The notes under the pieces: model-generated
Told to the model about the DNA's origin: nothing
Databases searched by the model: none
Seen by the model: only the letters and a program-made list of their open reading frames with translations
Program-made: the position numbers and the translations under genes
Assembly: GCF_029222925.1 (NCBI RefSeq)
Contig: NZ_JARHUI010000004.1
Location: 372,001-436,000, forward strand
Direction: 5' to 3'
Origin: Algoriphagus sp. CAU 1675
GTDB taxonomy: Bacteria; Bacteroidota; Bacteroidia; Cytophagales; Cyclobacteriaceae
Length of the DNA stretch: 64,000 nt
Shown here: positions 57,378 through 64,000 of the stretch, in pieces
How the letters are laid out: each line of letters starts with the position of its first letter
Numbering within the stretch: the stretch's first letter is position 1

Positions 57378-58757
57378 ATGGAACAACTCATCCATCAATT
57401 AAACGACTTAATCTGGAGTAATGCACTGATTCTACTTTGCTTGGGTGCAGGAATCTTCTTCTCAATATTGACCCGATTCGTTCAGGTCAGGTTTTTCAAA
57501 GAGATGATCAGACTCCTTTTTTCAGGAAAATCCTCCGACAAAGGTGTATCCTCCTTTCAGGCTTTTGCCCTGGCCCTTTCCGGAAGAATCGGGACCGGAA
57601 ATATCGCCGGAGTTGCCACAGCAATTGCCATGGGCGGACCCGGAGCAGTCTTTTGGATGTGGGTGATTGCCTTCCTGGGAGCATCCTCCGCATACATAGA
57701 AGCCACATTGGGACAGATTTACAAGGAAGTAAAGGATGGACAATACCGAGGGGGACCGGCATTTTACATCGAGAAAGGACTGGGAATCAAGTGGTACGCC
57801 ATGGTTTTTGCAGTGGTGACGGTAATCAGTATGTCCTTGATGCTTCCTGGGGTACAAAGCAACAGCATCGCACTGAGCATGGAAAATGCATTTAACTTCC
57901 CGGTAGAATATACCGGAATACTAGTCTGCGTTTTTCTGGCAATGATCATTTTTGGAGGAATCAAGCGCATCGGCAAAGTGGCGGAGGTAGTGGTTCCTTT
58001 TATGGCCGTAGGCTATATATTACTGGCAGTTATCATCATCGGACTGAATGTCACTGAAATTCCAAACGTCGTTCGATTGATTATAGGATCGGCTTTTAAT
58101 CTAGAGGCTACCTTTTCCGGGATTTTTGGGCTGGCCATCTCCTGGGGTGTAAAAAGAGGAATTTATTCCAATGAAGCCGGTCAGGGTACCGCCCCCCATG
58201 CAGCGGCTGCAGCTGAAGTAAGCCATCCGGCCAAGCAAGGCTTGGTTCAGGCATTTTCCGTGTACATCGACACCCTTTTTGTATGTACTGCCACGGCCTT
58301 TATGATTCTTTTTACCAATCAATACAATGTAATTAACCCGGAGGGGGGATTCATTGTGGAGAATTTGCCCGGTGCAAGCATAGGTCCGGAGTTTACCCAA
58401 ATGGCCATCAGCACACATTTCCCTACCATAGGAGCCGGTTTTATTGCCATCGCTTTGATGTTTTTCTCCTTTACGACCATTATGGCCTATTACTACATTG
58501 CGGAGACCAACCTGAGTTTTCTCCAAAGAAAAGGGAAGCAAAAATGGCCAACATATGTATTGAGAATCGTTTTCCTGATTGCCACTTTTTACGGAACCAT
58601 TCACACAGCCGAACTTGCCTGGACCTTCGGTGATATCGGAGTAGGAATGATGGCCTGGCTCAATATCATTGCCATACTTCTTCTTCGGAAACCTGCGCTC
58701 TACGCCCTGAAGGATTATGAAAATCAACTCAAACAAAAAAAAGACCCTGTCTTTTAA
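57378..58757 (+). CDS. Sodium:alanine/glycine symporter family (AGCS)
   Basis: A 459-residue membrane protein of about ten to eleven helices. Family signatures: FQAFALALSGRIGTGNIAGVATAI near residues 61-84 and the loop GVKRGIYSNEAGQGTAPHAAAAA. It imports alanine, glycine or similar amino acids with sodium. Starts at ATG 57378 and is followed by a bidirectional terminator facing the tRNA. Confidence 0.95.
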   Translation: MEQLIHQLNDLIWSNALILLCLGAGIFFSILTRFVQVRFFKEMIRLLFSGKSSDKGVSSFQAFALALSGRIGTGNIAGVATAIAMGGPGAVFWMWVIAFLGASSAYIEATLGQIYKEVKDGQYRGGPAFYIEKGLGIKWYAMVFAVVTVISMSLMLPGVQSNSIALSMENAFNFPVEYTGILVCVFLAMIIFGGIKRIGKVAEVVVPFMAVGYILLAVIIIGLNVTEIPNVVRLIIGSAFNLEATFSGIFGLAISWGVKRGIYSNEAGQGTAPHAAAAAEVSHPAKQGLVQAFSVYIDTLFVCTATAFMILFTNQYNVINPEGGFIVENLPGASIGPEFTQMAISTHFPTIGAGFIAIALMFFSFTTIMAYYYIAETNLSFLQRKGKQKWPTYVLRIVFLIATFYGTIHTAELAWTFGDIGVGMMAWLNIIAILLLRKPALYALKDYENQLKQKKDPVF

Positions 58758-58793
58758 GTTGGCAGACGAATAAGAGGACGAATCCCTTGAAAT

Positions 58794-58824
58794 AAAAAAA
58801 GCAGCCTAAAAAGCTGCTTTTTTT
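58794..58824. terminator. Bidirectional terminator between the AGCS gene and tRNA-Pro
   Basis: A 12-bp stem counting A-T flanks (58794-58805 with 58813-58824, loop 7), with A7 and T7 ends usable by both converging transcripts. Confidence 0.88.
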
Positions 58825-58825
58825 G

Positions 58826-58900
58826 TCGGGGTGACAGGATTTGAACCTGCGACCACACGCCCCCCAGACGTGTACGCTAACCGGACTGCGCCACACCCCG
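58826..58900 (-). tRNA. tRNA-Pro (anticodon GGG)
   Basis: 75 bases fold as a tRNA on the minus strand: 7-bp acceptor stem (CGGGGTG with CACCCCG), D arm, anticodon stem CACGT/GCGTG with loop CTGGGGG giving anticodon GGG (reads CCC and CCT), TpsiC arm with GGTTCAAATCC, and discriminator A. CCA is not encoded in full. Confidence 0.95.
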
Positions 58901-59052
58901 ATGCTAGGATGAAGGATGGATTTTGAAAACCCAAATCTATCCTGATTTGGATGGCGAATTTAAGGTTTTCCTGATTTTTTACCAGCTGATTCAAGCTTTT
59001 TGAAAAAATATCCGCTTAAAACCAGAAGGCCGAAAATCTAAAAGCCTAAAAA

Positions 59053-59283
59053 TCAGTCCTGATTGCTTTTTACAAATACCGCCTGAAAAGCCACATTGCA
59101 ACAGCTCCTGCATAAGCAGGCGGAATCGTTCATGGATTTCGCCTTTCGCATGGCTTCCTTCCCATTATTGAAAGGACCCAAATAATCCCTATTCAGAGCA
59201 TCAGGGATCAATTCACATTCACGGTCATGGATTTCAAAAAGACCATCTTTATTAGGTCTAGAGGATAGGTAAAAGAATTTCAT
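59053..59283 (-). CDS. Small conserved cysteine-containing protein
   Basis: A 76-residue protein starting MKFFYLSSRP with a conserved-looking core HDRECELIPDALNRDYLGPF and a cysteine cluster CLCRSCC near the C-terminus that could bind metal. It looks like a small Bacteroidota family without function. Single gene. Confidence 0.7.
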   Translation of the reverse strand: MKFFYLSSRPNKDGLFEIHDRECELIPDALNRDYLGPFNNGKEAMRKAKSMNDSACLCRSCCNVAFQAVFVKSNQD

Positions 59284-59330
59284 ATTTTATTCCGTTATGA
59301 TAGATTTCAAAATTACTATTCTTAAAAACT

Positions 59331-59361
59331 AAAAAACATACCCTATTTAGGGTATTTTTTT
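59331..59361. terminator. Hairpin terminator between the two small genes
   Basis: A 7-bp stem (59338-59344 with 59349-59355, loop 4) with long A and T runs on either side. It should end the 100-residue gene transcript on the minus strand. Confidence 0.75.
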
Positions 59362-59464
59362 AGTTTTTTTGTATAAAACCAGCAAATTTTTGAATTATAT
59401 CACCCGAAAATGTGAGTCCTATCTTCTGAAATTTTCAGATAAGAGCCAATCGCTCCTTTAAAAT

Positions 59465-59767
59465 CTACTTTTTCAACCAATATCGACTAACTAACTCAAT
59501 CCATTCTTCCTCTAGACTTTGAGCAGGCCGGACCTCCCCTGCTCTCCTGTACCAATAGTCCGAATTCCAAGTATCCCCTTCCTTTCGGTGCAAATAGGCA
59601 TGAACTCGGGCCGCTGATTGGCCACTGAGATGATCGACCTCATCATGTGCTTTCTGCCAATCTCCATTCCCATCGTACCAAAGAGCTTTGAGCTCAGGAC
59701 TGTAATTTTGAACTGACTTTGTATTAGCTAAAAAAGCCTCCAATTGATTATCCATTTTCTTTTTCAT
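59465..59767 (-). CDS. Small conserved protein of unknown function (ALWYDGNGDW family)
   Basis: A 100-residue soluble protein with an ALWYDGNGDWQKAHDEVDHL core and VHAYLHRKEGD followed by SDYWYRRAG. I recall this pattern from many bacteria, with no function assigned. The tryptophan-, histidine- and aspartate-rich motifs suggest a ligand or metal site. Start MKKKMDNQ at 59767; M5 is an alternative. Confidence 0.8.
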   Translation of the reverse strand: MKKKMDNQLEAFLANTKSVQNYSPELKALWYDGNGDWQKAHDEVDHLSGQSAARVHAYLHRKEGDTWNSDYWYRRAGEVRPAQSLEEEWIELVSRYWLKK

Positions 59768-59877
59768 TGAAAATCAAGTTCAAAATCCTGAGGAATAAAT
59801 CCAACCGGAAACCCTGAAATCCTACAAAATTGATATTTTGGAGCGCTCTTAATTCCAGAAATGACAGCTCCTACACC

Positions 59878-60804
59878 ATGAAGAAAACATTTTTGATTAT
59901 CCATTTGCTTATTTTCTCCCAATGGACCCTCGCACAAAACCAACTAGACGAGGAATTGCAAAACAAAATCCAGGAGCAGATCAAGGATTTCAAAGGTGAA
60001 ATCGGCATCTATGTACAGCATTTGCCCAGTGGAAAAAGTGCTTCCTTTCAAGCAGACAGCATTTTTCCCACTGCCAGTATTGTCAAAATCCCTATTCTTC
60101 TCGGAGTTTTTGACAAAATCGAAACCGGAAACCTGTCGTTTCACCAGCCTTTAATCTACCGGGATTCCATCAAATACGGTGGTTCTGGCCTGATGCAGTT
60201 TTACAAGGACTCCGTAAAAACTGAGCTGCGCACGCTTTTGGCCCTGATGATGAGCTACTCTGATAATACCACTTCCCTATGGAGCCAAGCATTGGCCGGC
60301 GGAGGTAGCACCATCAATCCTTTGATGGAAAAATTGGGATATGAAGCCACCCGAATCAATAGCAGGACTCCCGGTAGAGAAAAAAACTGGGAGAAATACG
60401 GCTGGGGCCAGACCAGTCCCAGGGAGATTTCAAAAATGTTAGTCCAAATTTATCGGGGTGAGGTTTTTAGCCCTGAGGCTTCCGAACTCATGTATAGGCT
60501 GCTCTCCAACAGCTATTATCATGATTATGCCTTATCGCAGATTCCTCCCTATGTGAATGTAGCCAGTAAGCAGGGTATGGTCAATGAATCCCGATCAGAG
60601 GTCTTTTTGGTCAATGCCCCGGAAGGAGATTACGTTTGCGCCATACTCACCAAAAACAATGAGGATCAAAGTTGGTCCTATACCAATGAGGCCTGGGAAT
60701 TGACCAGAAAATTATCTCGGTTGATCTGGAACCACTTCAATCCCAACCACCCTTATTATGCTTCCGAAAAGATGAAAAAATACCAAGAAGGTCTCCCCTA
60801 TTGA
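59878..60804 (+). CDS. Exported class A beta-lactamase-like serine hydrolase
   Basis: A 308-residue exported protein. The ATG at 59878 (MKKTFLIIHLLIF) gives a signal peptide ending LAQ and is preferred to the ATG at 59830. The fold carries S-x-x-K as SIVK (TASIVKIPI), SDN as YSDN, and KQG in place of KTG (ASKQGMVNESRSEV). No obvious deacylating Glu of the omega loop was found, so true beta-lactamase activity is doubtful; a peptidoglycan or amide hydrolase role is likelier. Confidence 0.88.
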   Translation: MKKTFLIIHLLIFSQWTLAQNQLDEELQNKIQEQIKDFKGEIGIYVQHLPSGKSASFQADSIFPTASIVKIPILLGVFDKIETGNLSFHQPLIYRDSIKYGGSGLMQFYKDSVKTELRTLLALMMSYSDNTTSLWSQALAGGGSTINPLMEKLGYEATRINSRTPGREKNWEKYGWGQTSPREISKMLVQIYRGEVFSPEASELMYRLLSNSYYHDYALSQIPPYVNVASKQGMVNESRSEVFLVNAPEGDYVCAILTKNNEDQSWSYTNEAWELTRKLSRLIWNHFNPNHPYYASEKMKKYQEGLPY

Positions 60805-60810
60805 ATCCGA

Positions 60811-61983
60811 TTAGTACTGGACTGGATCAAAAAACAGCGTGGCAATCAAAAAAGACAGGACGGAGATAATGAACCCAAACATGAACACATTGTAGCTCTT
60901 GCGGAGAAGCTTGTATTTTACGGCAAGGACTTTCCCTAGATTATAAATATCTCTGGTCATGGTTCCATATAGGTATTCGCTATCCTCCATCATCGAATTG
61001 ACCCCATCTGTATAATCTTTTAGGCTCATTTGGTGAAAATTCCCAAAATACAGCAGGTTACCTTGTTTTTTGGCTATATCTTCTTTGGTAACCACCCCCT
61101 TTGTGACTTTGGGACGAGTAGCTAAAATCGCAAAAACCATAGCTCCCAGACAAGTGGAGATCAACAGGATTGCCGGAACAGTATAATTTGGAAACTCCTC
61201 CAACTTCCGGATCAAAACCGTTACTACAATAGAGATTATAATAGAGTTCACCGAAATCATAATATTGGCCTTATTGTCTGCCAAAGCAGATAGTTCCAGA
61301 TGGTTGGTAGAAGTAATCCGAAACATAGTTTCCACCCCCCGAGCGGATCCTTTTTTATTTTTCTTTTCGGCCTTTTTCCCTTCTTTTTCCATTTGTTCTA
61401 TTTTCTCTGCCAAGAGTCTGATGTTTTCTTCCTTTTTTTCCTGAAGTACTCCTTTGCCGAATGCGGTCTTGTAGTGGTGCGTTTTGGTAAAATCCAGAGA
61501 AGACTTCAGCCATTCAATCTCCGGGATGGCTTCCATTCCCAGATTTTCCCGTTCTTTCTTAAGCCTTAAGGTATGATCCAAAAACTGTTCTGAACTCAGG
61601 TGGTACATGTCCGCATCGCAGAGTACGGCTTCGAAATTACTCCGTGGGCTTTGGGGTACTTTGGTAGCTAAAATGGCTCCTTTCACCCGATCAATTCTGC
61701 TCTGTGGCAATCCCAGTTCCGTAAGATATACCTGGGCATTTTCCGCTCCCCTCATCTCATGCCCATCTGCCTCCCCATCTTTATAGCCGGTATCGTGGAG
61801 CCAAGCTGCATAAAACATATCCTCCAATTCTTCCTCTCCCAACCCCTCTTCCTCTCCGAGTTCTTTGGATTTTTCAACAATAAATAAAGTGTGTTCGAGA
61901 TTGTGATAACAAATCTCTTTCTTCAGTTTTGAAAAAAAATTTTCCCGAATCCAGGTTTCGAACTTTTTTGATCGCTCAAGCAC
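60811..61983 (-). CDS. HD-domain phosphohydrolase fused to a Pycsar-type transmembrane effector domain
   Basis: A 390-residue two-part protein. The N-terminal HD domain (about 20-195) has H31, H63-D64 (WLHDTGY) and D123 (LCDAD) as metal ligands, typical of nucleotide phosphohydrolases. A lysine-rich linker (about 195-216) leads to a DUF5706/PycTM-like domain (219-390) with NHLELSALADNKANIMISV and helices about 241-260, 268-288 and 364-384. In Pycsar systems PycTM proteins respond to cCMP or cUMP made by PycC and damage the membrane. No cyclase is adjacent, so this may be a housekeeping or self-limiting version. It is divergent from the SdiA-regulated-type gene. Confidence 0.87.
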   Translation of the reverse strand: MLERSKKFETWIRENFFSKLKKEICYHNLEHTLFIVEKSKELGEEEGLGEEELEDMFYAAWLHDTGYKDGEADGHEMRGAENAQVYLTELGLPQSRIDRVKGAILATKVPQSPRSNFEAVLCDADMYHLSSEQFLDHTLRLKKERENLGMEAIPEIEWLKSSLDFTKTHHYKTAFGKGVLQEKKEENIRLLAEKIEQMEKEGKKAEKKNKKGSARGVETMFRITSTNHLELSALADNKANIMISVNSIIISIVVTVLIRKLEEFPNYTVPAILLISTCLGAMVFAILATRPKVTKGVVTKEDIAKKQGNLLYFGNFHQMSLKDYTDGVNSMMEDSEYLYGTMTRDIYNLGKVLAVKYKLLRKSYNVFMFGFIISVLSFLIATLFFDPVQY

Positions 61984-62042
61984 TTATTTTTCTGTATTTT
62001 GATTTGAATCATTGGAAGTTAAGTAGATCTGACAAAATAACT

Positions 62043-62894
62043 ATGAAGTATTTCAATTTAGTAGCGATTCTTGCGGGTCTTTTAGCAGGTTGTCAGTCTC
62101 AGGAAAGCCGCTTAGACCAGTTTAGCTTTCCTGAACCTTATGACTTAAATGAAGTCCAAAAGGTCTTTCTGCCCGATGAGTTAGAAGAAGTATCGGGTCT
62201 GGAATGGACAGCAAACAATGAACTCTGGGCTATAGAAGATGAGTCATCCGTCCTATACCAAATCAACCCGGAAACCGGTAAAATTCTGAGAAAGCAAAAA
62301 TTTTTTAAAAACAGAGATATTGAGGATTTGGCAGTAGTTGGTAATGCTGCCTGGGTCCTTCAAAGCAACGGAACTTTATATCAGGTAAAAAACCCCTTTT
62401 CCGAAAACCAGACCACCAAGGACTTCCCTTTTCCCCACAAAGGCAAAAAAGACATTGAGGCTATCGTGACAATAGGCACAGAACCTTCTTTGCTGATTTT
62501 TTGTAAAGCTTGTAATTGGGACAAAGGACCCTCCCAGGCCTCTGTTTACAAGTTTGACCTCAAAAAAGAAAGTTTTGAACCTGAACCCTTCATGGTTTTA
62601 AAAAGAGAAGATCTTCCGGAATCAGCAAAAGGAAAATTTTTCAATTCCCTTAAAATTCAGCCGTCAGGGGCCGCAATTCATCCCTTGAAGGGAAGTTTAT
62701 ACCTGATTTCTTCCACCGGAAAATGGTTGATGGTGATGGATCGGGAAGGAAAAATCCAAGAAATACATCCCCTTGACCCTTTTTTATTCAAGCAACCGGA
62801 AGGGATCACCTTTGATCTTGCCGGAAACCTTTATATCTCAAATGAAGCCAAAGACGGGAGACCTAATTTGTTGAAATTCCCCTATCATCCATGA
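62043..62894 (+). CDS. SdiA-regulated-type beta-propeller lipoprotein
   Basis: A 283-residue lipoprotein: signal peptide with GLLAGC at 17, then a propeller with ELEEVSGLEW, NRDIEDLAVVG, GKKDIEAIV and EGITFDLAGNLYISNE, matching the SdiA-regulated family fold. Function unknown. The ATG at 62043 is chosen because it opens a signal peptide; the ATG at 61929 overlaps the opposite gene. Its stop overlaps the next start (ATGA, 62891-62894). Confidence 0.85.
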   Translation: MKYFNLVAILAGLLAGCQSQESRLDQFSFPEPYDLNEVQKVFLPDELEEVSGLEWTANNELWAIEDESSVLYQINPETGKILRKQKFFKNRDIEDLAVVGNAAWVLQSNGTLYQVKNPFSENQTTKDFPFPHKGKKDIEAIVTIGTEPSLLIFCKACNWDKGPSQASVYKFDLKKESFEPEPFMVLKREDLPESAKGKFFNSLKIQPSGAAIHPLKGSLYLISSTGKWLMVMDREGKIQEIHPLDPFLFKQPEGITFDLAGNLYISNEAKDGRPNLLKFPYHP

Positions 62895-64000
62895 AACGAA
62901 TCCTCCTTCTTTTTCTGATTTTAGGATGGTCAGGTATGGGTTCAGCTTTTTCCCAGACCTCCCAAGCAAAATTTAGGCTGTATCTGATCGGTGACGCAGG
63001 AGAAATGGAGGACATGCGACATCCTGTGGTCGATGACCTCAAAAAGAGACTTGCCAATGATACCGTCCCTACAAATCACCTGATTTATCTTGGAGACAAC
63101 ATTTATCCTCTGGGATTACCTGAAAAAGAGGCAGGGAACCGGATGGAGGCCGAGGAAATACTCCGAACCCAATTGGATATCTTCACTTCAATTTCCGGAA
63201 AAACCTGGATGATCCCGGGCAATCATGACTGGGAAAAAGGAAAGTCGGGTGGCTATGAAGCCATCCTTCGGGCACAAAATTTTGTAGAGACTAATTACCC
63301 TATTGATAAAGTCCAATGGCTCCCTTCATCTGCCTGTCCGGGTCCCGTAGTTATTTCCCTTGACGAAGAAACGCTCCTGATCCTTTTGGACAGTCAATGG
63401 TGGCTGCAGGGAAACTTAAAACCTGGTGAAGATTCGGATTGCGAGTATAAAACTGAGGAGGAAATACTTGCATCCATTTCAGACATTCTCAATGAAAATC
63501 AACAAAAAACCATTGTGTTTGCCATGCACCATCCCATGCGGGCTTATGGGCCACACAATGGAGCTTATAGCTGGAAGGATCATTTATTTCCACTGACAGC
63601 CAAATCCAAAAACCTATACCTTCCACTTCCGGTTCTCGGCTCAATTTACCCACTTTATCGAACTTGGTTTGGAGACATTCAGGACATCCCGCATCCCCGA
63701 TACCAGTCCATGATCCAATCACTGGACAAGCTATTTAAAAAGCACCCCAAGATTATTCAGGTATCTGGACATGAACACGGGCTTTTTTATACCAAGGAAG
63801 AAAACACCCATTATATCGTCAGTGGAGCCGGCGCTAAGGATACCTATATCAAAAAAAACAACCCTTCGGAGTTTTCTTATTCCAGACAAGGTTATGCCTT
63901 TCTGGATTTCTTTGAAAACGGAGAGGTAAAACTCGCATTTTTGGACCCGCTTCAGGAAGCCCCCCTTTATGAGAGCCTCCTTATTTCAACTCCAAATCCG
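62891..64000 (+). CDS. Exported calcineurin-like metallophosphoesterase (runs off the right edge)
   Basis: The first 370 codons are visible and still open. A signal peptide (MKRILLLFLILGWSG ending FSQ) is followed by the metallophosphatase fold: GDAGE, YLGDNIYP, PGNHDWEKG, a HHP motif in AMHHPMR and GHEHG. Such proteins in this phylum often carry a C-terminal BamA/TamA-like outer-membrane barrel, which would lie beyond the edge; that extension is inference. It is coupled by ATGA to the lipoprotein upstream. Confidence 0.9.
   Translation, partial: MKRILLLFLILGWSGMGSAFSQTSQAKFRLYLIGDAGEMEDMRHPVVDDLKKRLANDTVPTNHLIYLGDNIYPLGLPEKEAGNRMEAEEILRTQLDIFTSISGKTWMIPGNHDWEKGKSGGYEAILRAQNFVETNYPIDKVQWLPSSACPGPVVISLDEETLLILLDSQWWLQGNLKPGEDSDCEYKTEEEILASISDILNENQQKTIVFAMHHPMRAYGPHNGAYSWKDHLFPLTAKSKNLYLPLPVLGSIYPLYRTWFGDIQDIPHPRYQSMIQSLDKLFKKHPKIIQVSGHEHGLFYTKEENTHYIVSGAGAKDTYIKKNNPSEFSYSRQGYAFLDFFENGEVKLAFLDPLQEAPLYESLLISTPNP

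Noticed and set aside
58101..58736. 211-residue ORF opposite the AGCS symporter
   Set aside because: Entirely antisense to a gene with clear family motifs and no recognisable domain.
58826..58994. tRNA-linked integration site or attL
   Set aside because: No integrase gene and no repeat of the tRNA 3' end was found in the surrounding sequence.
59830..64000. Complete Pycsar defence operon
   Set aside because: The effector-like fusion has no pyrimidine cyclase beside it; neighbours are a serine hydrolase, a propeller lipoprotein and a metallophosphoesterase.

Overview
The window looks like chromosomal DNA from a member of the Bacteroidota, most likely order Cytophagales and close to Cyclobacteriaceae (Algoriphagus-like). 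The evidence is a PorP/SprF-type outer-membrane protein next to a giant surface protein with a gliding-motility/type IX secretion C-terminal domain, several DUF families typical of the phylum (DUF1573, DUF3822), -7 promoter boxes of the form TAnnTTTG, almost no Shine-Dalgarno sequences, and frequent ATGA or TGATG gene overlaps. The genus is inferred from gene content only. No rRNA, CRISPR array, prophage or intact insertion sequence was found. There is one tRNA gene, tRNA-Pro(GGG).

Layout. 1-6.5 kb: a minus-strand envelope cluster with a PepSY membrane protein, a GH130 glycosidase, a polyprenol-phosphate-type GT2, an unusual tandem LAB_N/ArnT-like GT39 fusion, and an OmpR/histidine-kinase pair running off the left edge. 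6.6-9.4 kb: a lipoprotein, a YitT transporter-like protein, and a four-helix-bundle (S23/IVP) gene set among diverged heptanucleotide and 141-bp hairpin repeats. 9.4-26.8 kb: housekeeping genes (metG, tetR-type regulator, ligA with a 146-residue insertion, dapA, xseA-xseB, an orphan UpxY/NusG paralogue, an MsbA-like ABC exporter, DUF1573, a RecD-like helicase, two Nudix genes, DUF3822-coaD, pyrE, gamma-carbonic anhydrase). 26.9-31.7 kb: YceI lipoprotein, a pabB gene broken by one in-frame TGA, dinB, and catalase with a dyad in its promoter region.

31.8-40.3 kb: miaB, a sigma-54 activator, lptE, a TPR-like protein and secG, then (after a sterol-desaturase gene and an opposing unknown gene) groES-groEL. 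40.4-49.2 kb: a CheY-like protein, a minus-strand set for peptide or amide hydrolysis (GNAT, amidohydrolase, S10 peptidase, serine hydrolase), a zinc-ribbon protein, a methyltransferase, and a PQQ-type sugar dehydrogenase/PKD/cytochrome c lipoprotein. 49.3-54.3 kb: the PorP/SprF protein and its 1297-residue partner with twelve 63-residue calcium-binding-type repeats.

54.7-56.8 kb: a LexA-like XRE-S24 repressor divergent from a second Y-family polymerase, a likely damage-inducible mutagenesis module. 57.4-64 kb: an AGCS symporter, tRNA-Pro, two small conserved unknowns, a class A beta-lactamase-like hydrolase, an HD-domain/Pycsar-effector fusion, an SdiA-regulated-type lipoprotein, and a metallophosphoesterase running off the right edge.

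The observations most worth following up are the HD-Pycsar fusion with no cyclase beside it, the XRE-S24/dinB pair with candidate operators, the four-helix-bundle gene in covarying hairpin repeats, the LigA insertion, the LAB_N-LAB_N-GT39 fusion next to a two-component system, the nonsense codon in pabB, and the two-subtype repeat array in the surface protein.
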